From assembly GCA_900556285.1 (NCBI GenBank), contig USOF01000101.1, positions 1-5,649 of the forward strand: a DNA stretch of 5,649 nucleotides. The letters run 5' to 3'. Both the position numbers and the translations under genes were made by a program. The notes beneath the pieces were generated by a model, which saw nothing but the letters and a program-made list of their open reading frames with translations, did not search any database and was not told the origin of the DNA. This document shows positions 1-5,447 of the stretch, piece by piece. The stretch is from an uncultured Collinsella sp. GTDB taxonomy: Bacteria > Actinomycetota > Coriobacteriia > Coriobacteriales > Coriobacteriaceae. Position 1 is the stretch's first letter. Each line of letters begins with the position of its first letter.

Positions 1-22
1 GTCAGATGTGTATAAGAGACAG
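1..22 (+). other. Nextera (Tn5 mosaic end) adapter remnant
   Basis: The first 22 bases end in AGATGTGTATAAGAGACAG, the 19-bp Tn5 mosaic end used in Nextera libraries. They are preceded by GTC, as in the read-1 adapter. This is library-construction sequence, not genome. Any reading frame starting inside it (for example the peptide start MYKRQ) is artificial. Genomic sequence begins at about base 23. Confidence 0.97.
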
Positions 23-241
23 ACCGAGTACACCGCTCAGGACGACGCCTTCGTGCTCGATTTCTACGCCGCCCACGCCGGTGCCGACGATGCCCAGCTG
101 GTGCACGACGTGCTCACCAACGAGCAGATGTGGGGCGAGGACCTTACGCAGATCGCAGGTCTTGAGGAGTTTGTCGTCAGCGCGCTCGCTGTCGTGCGTG
201 CCGAGGGCGCCAAGCAGGCCTTCGCCAACGCTCAGGCGTAA
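23..241 (+). CDS. uxaB: Tagaturonate reductase (altronate oxidoreductase), C-terminal fragment
   Basis: Seen: 72 in-frame codons from the adapter junction to a TAA stop. The peptide reads TEYTAQDDAFVLDFYAAH, then a motif QMWGEDLTQIAGLEEFV and a final helix ending AFANAQA. The W-G-E/Q-D-L-x-x-x-x-G-L pattern followed by a short alpha-helical tail is typical of the C-terminus of UxaB-type members of the mannitol dehydrogenase superfamily. Known: UxaB reduces D-tagaturonate to D-altronate with NADH in the cytoplasm, the second step of the isomerase pathway for D-galacturonate. The NAD-binding N-terminal domain and catalytic lysine lie outside the window. Context: uxaA, the enzyme for the next step, starts 81 bases downstream on the same strand, which strongly supports the call. 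The gene is cut by the contig edge and there is no sign that it is broken in the genome. A related uronate or polyol dehydrogenase such as fructuronate reductase (UxuB) is the main alternative, made less likely by the adjacent uxaA. Confidence 0.85.
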   Translation, partial: TEYTAQDDAFVLDFYAAHAGADDAQLVHDVLTNEQMWGEDLTQIAGLEEFVVSALAVVRAEGAKQAFANAQA

Positions 242-252
242 ATTTCCGGCGC

Positions 253-284
253 AGACGCGGGCGCGGGACGGCGTGCCCGCGTCT
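253..284 (+). repeat. Hairpin between uxaB and uxaA
   Basis: A perfect 10-bp inverted repeat, AGACGCGGGC (253-262) and GCCCGCGTCT (275-284), encloses a 12-base loop just after the uxaB stop. What follows is CGACTTCTGCTC, not a T run, so it is not a convincing rho-independent terminator. It could protect the 3' end of an upstream segment after processing, or lower uxaA expression relative to uxaB. The inverted repeat is certain; its function is inference. Confidence 0.55.
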
Positions 285-322
285 CGACTTCTGCTCAACC
301 TGTAGGGTTAGGACCATTTGTA

Positions 323-1717
323 ATGAATACTATCCAGATCAATCCGGCCGATAACGTGATCGTTGCGCTGTCGCCGCTTGCCAAGGGCACTGCCGTCGCG
401 GTTCCCGGGGTGGGCGAGGTCGCTGCCGCGGAGGATATTCCGCAGGGCCACAAGATGGCCGTGCGTGCCATTGCGGCGGGGGAGAACGTTGTCAAGTACG
501 GTCTTCCTATCGGCCATGTGACGGGCGACATCCAGCCCGGTCAGTGGCTTCATACGCATAACGTCAAGACCAACCTTTCGGGCGAGGTCGAGTACGTTTA
601 CAATCCGACGCATCCGGTCGTTGAGCCGGTTGAGCCCGAGACCTTTATGGGCTTCCGTCGCGCCGACGGCCGCGCCGCCACGCGCAACGAGCTGTGGATC
701 ATCCCCACGGTCGGCTGCGTCAACGAGGTCGCACGTGCCATGTGCGAGCAGGCTCAGGATCTGGTCGAGGGTTCGCTGGAGGGCGTCTATTACTTTCCGC
801 ATCCGTTTGGCTGCTCGCAGACCGGCGCCGACCATGCCCAGACCCGTCGCCTGCTGGTAGCGCTCTCGCGTCACGCAAACGCTGCGGGCGTGCTGTTCCT
901 GTCGCTCGGCTGCGAGAACTGCACGCATCAGCAGGTGCTCGACGAGCTGGGCGAGTACGATCACGAGCGCGTTCGCTTCCTTACCTGCCAAGATGTTGCC
1001 GACGAGCAGGTCGAAGGCCACAAGATTCTGTCTGAGCTGGCCGACCTGGCCAAGCAGGCCAAGCGTGAGCCCATTCCGGCCTCCGAGCTGGTCATTGGCC
1101 TTAAGTGCGGTGGCTCTGACGGTCTTTCGGGCATTACCGCCAACCCCACGATCGGTCGCGTGAGCGATATGCTCGTCGCCCGCGGTGGCACGTCGGTGCT
1201 CACCGAGGTCCCCGAGATGTTTGGCGCCGAGAGCATTCTGCTCGATCGCTGCGAGGACGAGCAGGTGTTTAACGCCGCCTCCGACATGCTCAACGGCTTT
1301 AAGGACTACTTTATTAGCCATGGCGAGGTCGTCTACGAGAACCCGAGCCCCGGCAACAAGGATGGCGGCATCACCACACTCGAGGACAAGAGCTGCGGCT
1401 GCGTGCAAAAGGGCGGATCTGCCCCCATCGTCGACGTGCTGCCGTACGCCGGTCAGGCTACCAAGCATGGTCTGAACATGTTGTGCGGTCCGGGCAACGA
1501 CATGGTATCCACCACGGCCCTGACGGCTGCCGGCTGCCACGTGATCCTGTTCTCGACCGGCCGCGGCACGCCGTTTGGTGCGCCGGCGCCTACGCTCGAT
1601 GAGGCTGCCGGCGATCTGTATCAGCTGGTGCTGGACACGGCGAGCGGCAAGCTTACCAGCGCCGAGCGTCGCGGCTGTCACGAGATCAGCATCTGGAAGG
1701 ACGGCGTCTGCTTGTAG
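323..1717 (+). CDS. uxaA: Altronate dehydratase UxaA, with shortened C-terminal core
   Basis: Function (family knowledge): dehydrates D-altronate to 2-dehydro-3-deoxy-D-gluconate, the third step of D-galacturonate catabolism, in the cytoplasm; metal-dependent. Seen: 464 residues. An N-terminal SAF-type domain (about 1-95) has YGLPIGHV and HTHN at H77-N80. The catalytic UxaA/GarD-type region shows FGCSQTGADH (162-171), GCENC (196-200), KCGGSDGLSGITANP (from K261), TEVPEMFGAE, ENPSPGNKDGGITTLEDKS and FSTGRGTPFG. The start is ATG at 323, with TAGGA at 309-313 about 9 bases upstream. It lies 81 bases after uxaB on the same strand, so the two are probably co-transcribed. A strong terminator at 1753-1790 ends the unit. 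Oddity: compared from memory with E. coli UxaA (495 residues), the protein runs directly from TPFGAPAPT (T424) to the final helix LDEAAGDLYQLV. This skips about 29 residues that normally contain the conserved KIATN...WIDFDAG stretch. The reading frame stays open, so the gene may encode an altered or inactive enzyme, or the gap may be an assembly error. Family identity is near certain; activity is not. Confidence 0.95.
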   Translation: MNTIQINPADNVIVALSPLAKGTAVAVPGVGEVAAAEDIPQGHKMAVRAIAAGENVVKYGLPIGHVTGDIQPGQWLHTHNVKTNLSGEVEYVYNPTHPVVEPVEPETFMGFRRADGRAATRNELWIIPTVGCVNEVARAMCEQAQDLVEGSLEGVYYFPHPFGCSQTGADHAQTRRLLVALSRHANAAGVLFLSLGCENCTHQQVLDELGEYDHERVRFLTCQDVADEQVEGHKILSELADLAKQAKREPIPASELVIGLKCGGSDGLSGITANPTIGRVSDMLVARGGTSVLTEVPEMFGAESILLDRCEDEQVFNAASDMLNGFKDYFISHGEVVYENPSPGNKDGGITTLEDKSCGCVQKGGSAPIVDVLPYAGQATKHGLNMLCGPGNDMVSTTALTAAGCHVILFSTGRGTPFGAPAPTLDEAAGDLYQLVLDTASGKLTSAERRGCHEISIWKDGVCL

Positions 1718-1752
1718 CGGCAAGTGCGCCCAAGCATAGCGCGATGTCATCG

Positions 1753-1790
1753 GCCCCGTCGGGAGTGTTCCCGGCGGGGCTTTTTCGTTT
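1753..1790 (+). terminator. Rho-independent terminator after uxaA
   Basis: A 12-bp stem, GCCCCGTCGGGA (1753-1764) with TCCCGGCGGGGC (1769-1780), has one G-T wobble and a GTGT loop, and is followed directly by TTTTTCGTTT. It sits 35 bases after the uxaA stop and closes the uxaB-uxaA unit, separating it from the transporter promoter. Confidence 0.95.
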
Positions 1791-1820
1791 CGTGGTTAAG
1801 TGAATATGTTGGAAAAACTG

Positions 1821-1832
1821 ATAAACGTTCAC
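1821..1832 (+). promoter_or_regulatory. Operator-like site O1 (LacI-type, upstream)
   Basis: ATAAACGTTCAC matches the right half and the central CG of the perfect palindrome at 1942-1953, with an imperfect left half. It lies 121 bp upstream of O2, centre to centre. No strong promoter is evident around it. This position would suit an auxiliary operator used in DNA looping. LacI-family binding is inferred from the palindrome with central CG, not shown. Confidence 0.6.
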
Positions 1833-1899
1833 CTATCTCATGGCTGTCCGGCATGGCACCCTTACCAGCAGAAAATAGGTGTGAGGATCTCAATTGTGT

Positions 1900-1927
1900 C
1901 CGTTCAGCGGTAAAAATCGACCGTTCA
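1900..1927 (+). repeat. Paired CCGTTCA half-sites, 21-bp period
   Basis: CCGTTCA occurs at 1900-1906 and again at 1921-1927, exactly 21 bp apart (about two helical turns) and in the same orientation. CGTTCA is the right half of the operator palindrome at 1942-1953. They may be weak secondary sites for the same regulator, or the paired direct-repeat site of a different protein. Confidence 0.4.
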
Positions 1928-1941
1928 AGGATATTATTCAA

Positions 1942-1953
1942 GTGAACGTTCAC
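1942..1953 (+). promoter_or_regulatory. Operator O2, perfect palindrome over the -35
   Basis: GTGAACGTTCAC is a perfect 12-bp palindrome with a central CG, the form usual for LacI-family operators. Its right half overlaps the predicted -35 hexamer TTCACC (1949-1954), so a bound protein would block RNA polymerase. It is the best copy of the three related sites in this intergenic region. Confidence 0.7.
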
Positions 1954-1977
1954 CTGTCGTAAGCAATTGCGCATAAT
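1949..1977 (+). promoter_or_regulatory. Predicted sigma70-type promoter of the transporter gene
   Basis: -35 TTCACC (1949-1954, 4 of 6 to TTGACA) and -10 CATAAT (1972-1977, 5 of 6 to TATAAT) are separated by 17 bases. Transcription would begin near 1984, giving a leader of about 90 bases. The -35 lies inside operator O2 and the start site inside O3, a typical repressible arrangement. The -35 is weak, so the assignment depends partly on the spacing and the operators. Confidence 0.55.
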
Positions 1978-1981
1978 CTAA

Positions 1982-1993
1982 CTAAACGTTCAC
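1982..1993 (+). promoter_or_regulatory. Operator-like site O3 over the predicted start site
   Basis: CTAAACGTTCAC shares AACGTTCAC with O1 and O2. Its centre is 40 bp from that of O2, close to four helical turns, so proteins at O2 and O3 would sit on the same DNA face. It covers the predicted transcription start. An inverted half-site TGAACG follows at 1996-2001. Confidence 0.6.
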
Positions 1994-2032
1994 CCTGAAC
2001 GCTGGGCAGACAGATGTCAGTGTGGACTCCAA

Positions 2033-2049
2033 TGTCTTGCTGCAAGACA
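2033..2049 (+). repeat. Leader hairpin upstream of the transporter RBS
   Basis: TGTCTTGC (2033-2040) and GCAAGACA (2042-2049) are perfect inverted repeats; a realistic fold is a 6-bp stem TGTCTT/AAGACA with the loop GCTGC. It lies 11 bases upstream of the ribosome-binding site, inside the predicted 5' leader. It may stabilise the mRNA or affect translation. Its presence also argues that this stretch is untranslated. Confidence 0.5.
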
Positions 2050-2060
2050 ATCGAGAAAAG

Positions 2061-2068
2061 AGAGGGAG
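2061..2068 (+). promoter_or_regulatory. Ribosome-binding site deciding the transporter start
   Basis: AGAGGGAG lies 4 bases before ATG 2073. An in-frame upstream GTG at 2022 would add 17 polar residues. It has no comparable purine-rich site in front and would place both the leader hairpin and this RBS inside the coding region, so ATG 2073 is preferred. Confidence 0.8.
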
Positions 2069-2072
2069 CTCG

Positions 2073-3632
2073 ATGACTAATAAGATCGGAAAAAAGCGTA
2101 AGATCACATTCTGGACGCGCTTGGGCTTTGGTATGGGCGGTATGCTCAATTCCGGTGCCCTGACCTTTACGCACAGCTACATGGTGCTGTTCCTGTCCAC
2201 GGAGTGTGGCCTGTCCGCAGGCGAGGCTGCACTGATCAGCTCGTTTGCCATCTATGTCAACGCCATTCTTTGCCCGCTGATGGGCTTTGTGGCCGATAAC
2301 TTCTATGCCACCAAGATTGGCCGCATCTTTGGTCGTCGTCGTTTCTGGATCTTGCTGGCCATCCCGATGATGATCGCCGAGCCGCTCATCTTCGTGGCTA
2401 CGCCGTTTGGCTTCCCGTACTACTTTGTGCTGTACCTGATCTACAACGTCGCGTACACGTTCTGCACCGCCAACCTGTCGCCGCTTACCATCGAGATGAC
2501 CGACGACTTTAAGGAGCGTACGTACCTCACCGGCTACAAGCATCTCTTTGGTAACGCCGCCGGCTTCCTGATGGCTGCACTTGTGGGCTTCGGCTTTGGC
2601 ACCTTCGGCGAGACCAACCCGTTCAGCTACTTCATCATCGCTACGGTCAACGCTTCGGTCATGGCAATCTCGCTGCTTTGTGTGTACCTGTCCACGTGGG
2701 AGCACACCCCCGAGGAGGTCGCTCAGGAGAAGATCGAGAGCGTCGGCGAGGGTATCAAGAAGTTCTTCATCGACGTTATCTCCACCTTCCGCAACAAGTC
2801 CTTCCGCAAGGTCCTGTACGCACAGGTCTCCACGAAGCTCGCTGCTGCCTGCTGGTCTGCCTGCCTGTCCTTCTTCATCGTCTACTGCCTGCAGATTCCT
2901 AAGTCCTACGAGTCCGTGATGGAGATGCCTGGCAAGGTCGTCGCTATCGTCTGCACCGCCATCTGGGTCGCCCTCATGGCCAAGAAGGGCTTCCACAAGT
3001 CTTGGTACCTCGCAAATGTCGGTTGCGCTGCGTGCATCATCGCCTACAACTACTTCGCCTTTGGTCAGATCAACGGCACCTCCACGGTCGCCATCGCCAT
3101 GATCGCCTACCCCATCATCTTCGCCATCTGGAAGTTCTTCTACGTCGGCTTCCAGTACCTGCCCGATGTTCTGCTCAACTACATCCCCGATGTCGATGAG
3201 CTCATCACCCTGCGTCGTCGCGAGGACATCTACAGCTCCGCTCAGCAGCTCTGTCAGCAGATCGCCCAGGCTATCGCCGTTAACGCATGGGCCATCGTCC
3301 TTGCTGCCTCCGGCTTCATTCAGACCGCCGGCAACAGCGACGCCGTGACCCAGCCCGCCACCGTGCCTCTGTACATCTGCGGCTACATGCTCATCGGCTG
3401 CGCCGGCTTCTTCCTGCTCGCGGCTGTCCTTGCCCGCGGCATCAAGATCGACAAGGAGCAGTGCGACGTCCTTTGCGACGAGATCCGCCGCGTCAAGGAG
3501 GGTGGCAAGATGGCCGACGTCAAGCCCGAGGTCAAGGCGCTTTGCGAGGAGCTCTCCGGCTTTAAGTACGAGGACTGCTTTGCCCACAACAACGTTGGCT
3601 TCCAGGACGGTAGCGTAACTCCCGCCGAGTAA
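2073..3632 (+). CDS. GPH/MelB-type (MFS) sugar transporter, probably for galacturonides
   Basis: Seen: 519 residues with about 12 hydrophobic segments and no signal peptide. Near the N-terminus is LGFGMGGMLNSGALTFTHSYM. Between helices 2 and 3 is CPLMGFVADNF...IGRIFGRRRFWIL (67-94), the GPH-family version of the MFS loop motif. TDDFKERTYLTGYKHLFGNAAGF follows helix 4. The second half has PDVDELITLRRREDIYSSAQQLCQQIAQAI, equivalent to the conserved MelB segment around its Arg-rich loop. A charged tail of about 65 residues follows the last helix. Family knowledge: GPH (glycoside-pentoside-hexuronide) carriers in the inner membrane import sugars with a cation. Substrate is inferred from neighbours: uxaB/uxaA upstream, GH28 and esterase downstream, so galacturonate oligomers or galacturonate. 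Regulation: an operator-laden promoter in front and its own terminator behind, so probably a single-gene transcript. Oddity: by hand alignment the MelB residues D55, N58, D59 and D124 become N63, L66, C67 and T132, so sodium coupling of the MelB kind is unlikely. Family call is firm, substrate is not. Confidence 0.85.
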   Translation: MTNKIGKKRKITFWTRLGFGMGGMLNSGALTFTHSYMVLFLSTECGLSAGEAALISSFAIYVNAILCPLMGFVADNFYATKIGRIFGRRRFWILLAIPMMIAEPLIFVATPFGFPYYFVLYLIYNVAYTFCTANLSPLTIEMTDDFKERTYLTGYKHLFGNAAGFLMAALVGFGFGTFGETNPFSYFIIATVNASVMAISLLCVYLSTWEHTPEEVAQEKIESVGEGIKKFFIDVISTFRNKSFRKVLYAQVSTKLAAACWSACLSFFIVYCLQIPKSYESVMEMPGKVVAIVCTAIWVALMAKKGFHKSWYLANVGCAACIIAYNYFAFGQINGTSTVAIAMIAYPIIFAIWKFFYVGFQYLPDVLLNYIPDVDELITLRRREDIYSSAQQLCQQIAQAIAVNAWAIVLAASGFIQTAGNSDAVTQPATVPLYICGYMLIGCAGFFLLAAVLARGIKIDKEQCDVLCDEIRRVKEGGKMADVKPEVKALCEELSGFKYEDCFAHNNVGFQDGSVTPAE

Positions 3633-3655
3633 GGCCGACATATCGTCCAAATCAC

Positions 3656-3699
3656 AGGGCCGTGCCACCGGAATTCCGCCGGCAGGCACGGCCCTTTTT
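3656..3699 (+). terminator. Rho-independent terminator after the transporter gene
   Basis: A perfect 11-bp stem, AGGGCCGTGCC (3656-3666) with GGCACGGCCCT (3685-3695), is followed by T bases running to 3699. An inner CCGG/CCGG pairing (3668-3671 with 3679-3682) extends the stem. It starts 24 bases after the stop codon. GH28 begins only about 50 bases later, so it must use its own promoter or partial read-through. Confidence 0.95.
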
Positions 3700-3707
3700 C
3701 AACAGCG

Positions 3708-3713
3708 TACAAT
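3708..3713 (+). promoter_or_regulatory. Possible -10 element for the GH28 gene
   Basis: TACAAT matches the sigma70 -10 consensus at 5 of 6 positions and lies 34 bases upstream of the GH28 start. No acceptable -35 is seen at 16-18 bases upstream, because that position is inside the terminator stem. It could be a weak or activator-dependent promoter, or chance. Confidence 0.25.
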
Positions 3714-3735
3714 TTGCCTTTAGAGCATCTTTTTG

Positions 3736-3741
3736 AGGGAG
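3736..3741 (+). promoter_or_regulatory. Ribosome-binding site deciding the GH28 start
   Basis: AGGGAG is 6 bases before ATG 3748. The longer frame from TTG 3733 would start at the edge of this ribosome-binding site and has none of its own, so it is rejected. Confidence 0.8.
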
Positions 3742-3747
3742 AAACCC

Positions 3748-5343
3748 ATGGAGACGAACGTTATCTGGCGCAACGCGCGCGCGGCGGTTATCGAGCTTGA
3801 CGACGGCGGTTACTTTACCTGCGCCGATACGTGGGAGATCTTTGTCAACGACGAGCCCGCCGGTACCACGAATACGGTCGAGACCTATGTCGACGGCCTG
3901 ACCCCCGGCAAGCGCAACCTGGTCCGTTTTGTCTGTGGCGAGCGTGAGCTGAGCGTAGGTGTCACCACGCCGGCTGAGCCCTTTACCATCAACGTTCGCG
4001 ACTGTGGCGCCAAGGGCGATGCCGAGCATGATGACACCACCAACATCCAGGCTGCCATCATGGCCTGCCCCAAGGGTGGCCGCGTGCTGATCCCCGCCGG
4101 TAGTTATCGCATCAAGTCTCTCTTCCTTAAGAGCAATATCAACATCGAGCTCGCCGAGGGAGCGGTGCTGCTGGCCCGCCACGATCGTGCCGCGCTTGCC
4201 TACATTCCGGGAACGGTCACGGGCAACGAGGGCGCCGGTTATGCCGGTACCGATATGCTGCCCCTGGGCCGCTGGGAGGGGGAGAGCTTCTCGACCTACT
4301 GTTCTACCTTTACGGGTCTGGGCGTGCACGACGTGTGCATCTATGGTCGCGGCGCGATCGACGGTCAGACTGATTTTGCCGAGGACAACTGGTGGAACAA
4401 GGACTTTAAGAACATCTTCCGCCCTGAGGAGGGCCGCGAGGTCGCCCGCCCGCGCATGATTTTCCTGTCCGAGAGCCAAAACGTGAGCTTGGCTGGCTTC
4501 ACCGTCCGCAACAGCCCGGCGTGGAACATCCACCCCATCCTGTGCGAGCACATCGATGCGCTCTGCCTGTCCATCGAGGGCCCCAAGAACTCCCACAACA
4601 CCGATGGCTTCGATCCCGAGAGCTGCGGTTTTGTTCGCATCCTTGGTTGTCAGTTCTCGGTGGGCGACGACTGCATCGCCATCAAGAGCGGCAAGCTGGG
4701 CATTGAGCCTGAGCTTCGTCCCGCCACGCACGACGTGCTGATTTCTCACTGCTACATGCACGACGGCCATGGTGCCGTGGTGCTGGGATCCGAGGCTGCC
4801 GGCGGCATCAAGGACCTTACCGTGAGCAAGTGCCTCTTTGAACGCACCGACCGCGGCCTGCGCGTCAAGACCCGCCGCGGGCGCGGCAAGGACGCCGTCA
4901 ACGAGGGCATTACCTTTGAGCACATTCGCATGGACGAGGTGCTCACGCCCTTCGTGGTCAACTCGTTCTACTTCTGCGACAAGGACGGCAAGACCGATTA
5001 CGTGCAGTCTCGCGAGGCGCTGCCCGTCGACGACCGCACACCCGGCTTTGGTGCCACGACGTTTTGTGATATCGAGGCTACTAACTGCCACGCGGCTGCT
5101 GCTTACATCACGGGCCTGCCCGAGAGCAAAGTGACGCGCCTGACGTTCCAGGATGTCCACGTGACCTTCGCGCCGGATGCCGAGCCCTTTGTCCCGGCCA
5201 TGGCCTGCGGCGTTGAGCCCATGGTGCGCCAGGGCATCATCGCGCAAAACGTCAAGGTACTCGACCTGCAAAATGTGGTTATTGAGGGCCAGGACGGCGA
5301 GGAGCTGCAGCTCCAGAACGTCGACAAGGTTGTCCGTTCCTAA
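3748..5343 (+). CDS. Glycoside hydrolase family 28 (polygalacturonase-type), intracellular
   Basis: Function (family knowledge): GH28 enzymes hydrolyse alpha-1,4-galacturonosyl bonds with inversion; bacterial members of this design are often exo-acting on pectin oligomers. Seen: 531 residues. An N-terminal beta-rich domain resembling fibronectin type III (about 1-78) contains TWEIFVNDEPAGTTNT. The beta-helix domain opens with INVRDCGAKGDAEHDDTTNIQAAI (81-104). All four GH28 signatures are present: NTDGFD (N284-D289), GDD (306-308), GHG (340-342) and RVK (R372-K374). D286, D307 and D308 are the expected catalytic acids and H341 the expected supporting histidine. No signal peptide or membrane segment is seen, so the enzyme should be cytoplasmic and act on short imported oligosaccharides, fitting the transporter upstream. 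The start ATG 3748 is preferred because AGGGAG (3736-3741) lies 6 bases before it. The esterase start lies about 100 bases downstream on the same strand. Exact specificity (exo-polygalacturonase, rhamnogalacturonan or xylogalacturonan hydrolase) cannot be read from the sequence. Confidence 0.93.
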   Translation: METNVIWRNARAAVIELDDGGYFTCADTWEIFVNDEPAGTTNTVETYVDGLTPGKRNLVRFVCGERELSVGVTTPAEPFTINVRDCGAKGDAEHDDTTNIQAAIMACPKGGRVLIPAGSYRIKSLFLKSNINIELAEGAVLLARHDRAALAYIPGTVTGNEGAGYAGTDMLPLGRWEGESFSTYCSTFTGLGVHDVCIYGRGAIDGQTDFAEDNWWNKDFKNIFRPEEGREVARPRMIFLSESQNVSLAGFTVRNSPAWNIHPILCEHIDALCLSIEGPKNSHNTDGFDPESCGFVRILGCQFSVGDDCIAIKSGKLGIEPELRPATHDVLISHCYMHDGHGAVVLGSEAAGGIKDLTVSKCLFERTDRGLRVKTRRGRGKDAVNEGITFEHIRMDEVLTPFVVNSFYFCDKDGKTDYVQSREALPVDDRTPGFGATTFCDIEATNCHAAAAYITGLPESKVTRLTFQDVHVTFAPDAEPFVPAMACGVEPMVRQGIIAQNVKVLDLQNVVIEGQDGEELQLQNVDKVVRS

Positions 5344-5358
5344 CCCGGGTTGATGACC

Positions 5359-5395
5359 AGGGCTGCATTGTCGGATAGATCGGCAAGGCAGCCCT
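5359..5395 (+). repeat. Long hairpin between GH28 and the esterase gene
   Basis: AGGGCTGC (5359-5366) pairs perfectly with GCAGCCCT (5388-5395). After one A-G mismatch, TTGTCGG (5368-5374) pairs with TCGGCAA equivalents (5380-5386) with two wobbles, leaving the loop ATAGA. It starts 15 bases after the GH28 stop. No T run follows (TATGCG), so it is not a standard terminator. It could be an mRNA processing or 3'-protecting element, a weak or factor-assisted terminator, or part of the esterase leader. Confidence 0.6.
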
Positions 5396-5447
5396 TATGC
5401 GATACGGCCGTGTGCGCTGCGCTACGCATCATGGTGAAAGGGAATAC

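Larger units (their letters stand above)
1791..2072 (+). promoter_or_regulatory. Gene-free regulatory region upstream of the transporter
   Basis: About 280 bases between the uxaA terminator and the transporter start contain no credible gene and are visibly richer in A and T than the flanking genes. They hold three operator-like AACGTTCAC elements (centres near 1826/1827, 1947/1948 and 1987/1988). They also hold two CCGTTCA half-sites exactly 21 bp apart (1900-1906, 1921-1927), an inverted TGAACG half-site (1996-2001), a predicted -35/-10 pair, and a leader hairpin at 2033-2049. This density of related elements marks the stretch as a control region for the transporter and possibly the genes beyond. 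Confidence 0.8.

Noticed and set aside
308..1750. 480-codon open frame on the minus strand opposite uxaA
   Set aside because: It mirrors a clearly conserved gene; long antisense frames are expected where third positions are GC-rich. The translation resembles no family I recognise and crosses the terminator.
1830..1881. CACCTAT (1830-1836) and ATAGGTG (1875-1881) inverted repeat
   Set aside because: Seven bp with a 38-base spacer; a chance match of this size is likely and no extended stem is present.
1881..1896. TGTGAGGATCTCAATT as a possible CRP site
   Set aside because: Only the left TGTGA half fits; the right half does not match TCACA, and CRP use in this lineage is unknown.
1724..1945. 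73-codon plus-strand frame in the intergenic region
   Set aside because: It reads through the uxaA terminator hairpin and the O1 operator, has no ribosome-binding site and shows no protein-like pattern.
2022..2072. Upstream GTG start adding 17 residues to the transporter
   Set aside because: It has no ribosome-binding site of its own and contains the leader hairpin and the good AGAGGGAG site used by ATG 2073.
1950..3689. 579-codon open frame on the minus strand opposite the transporter
   Set aside because: Very rich in D, E, G, V and A, with no membrane or domain pattern; it is the antisense shadow of the transporter and overlaps its promoter and terminator.
3652..5271. 539-codon open frame on the minus strand opposite GH28
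   Set aside because: Antisense to a gene with all GH28 catalytic motifs; low-complexity A/G/L/V/D-rich translation and no recognisable domain.
5397..5429. ATGCG/CGCAT inverted repeat before the esterase gene
   Set aside because: Only five bp with a 23-base interior and no T run; too weak to call as a hairpin or operator.
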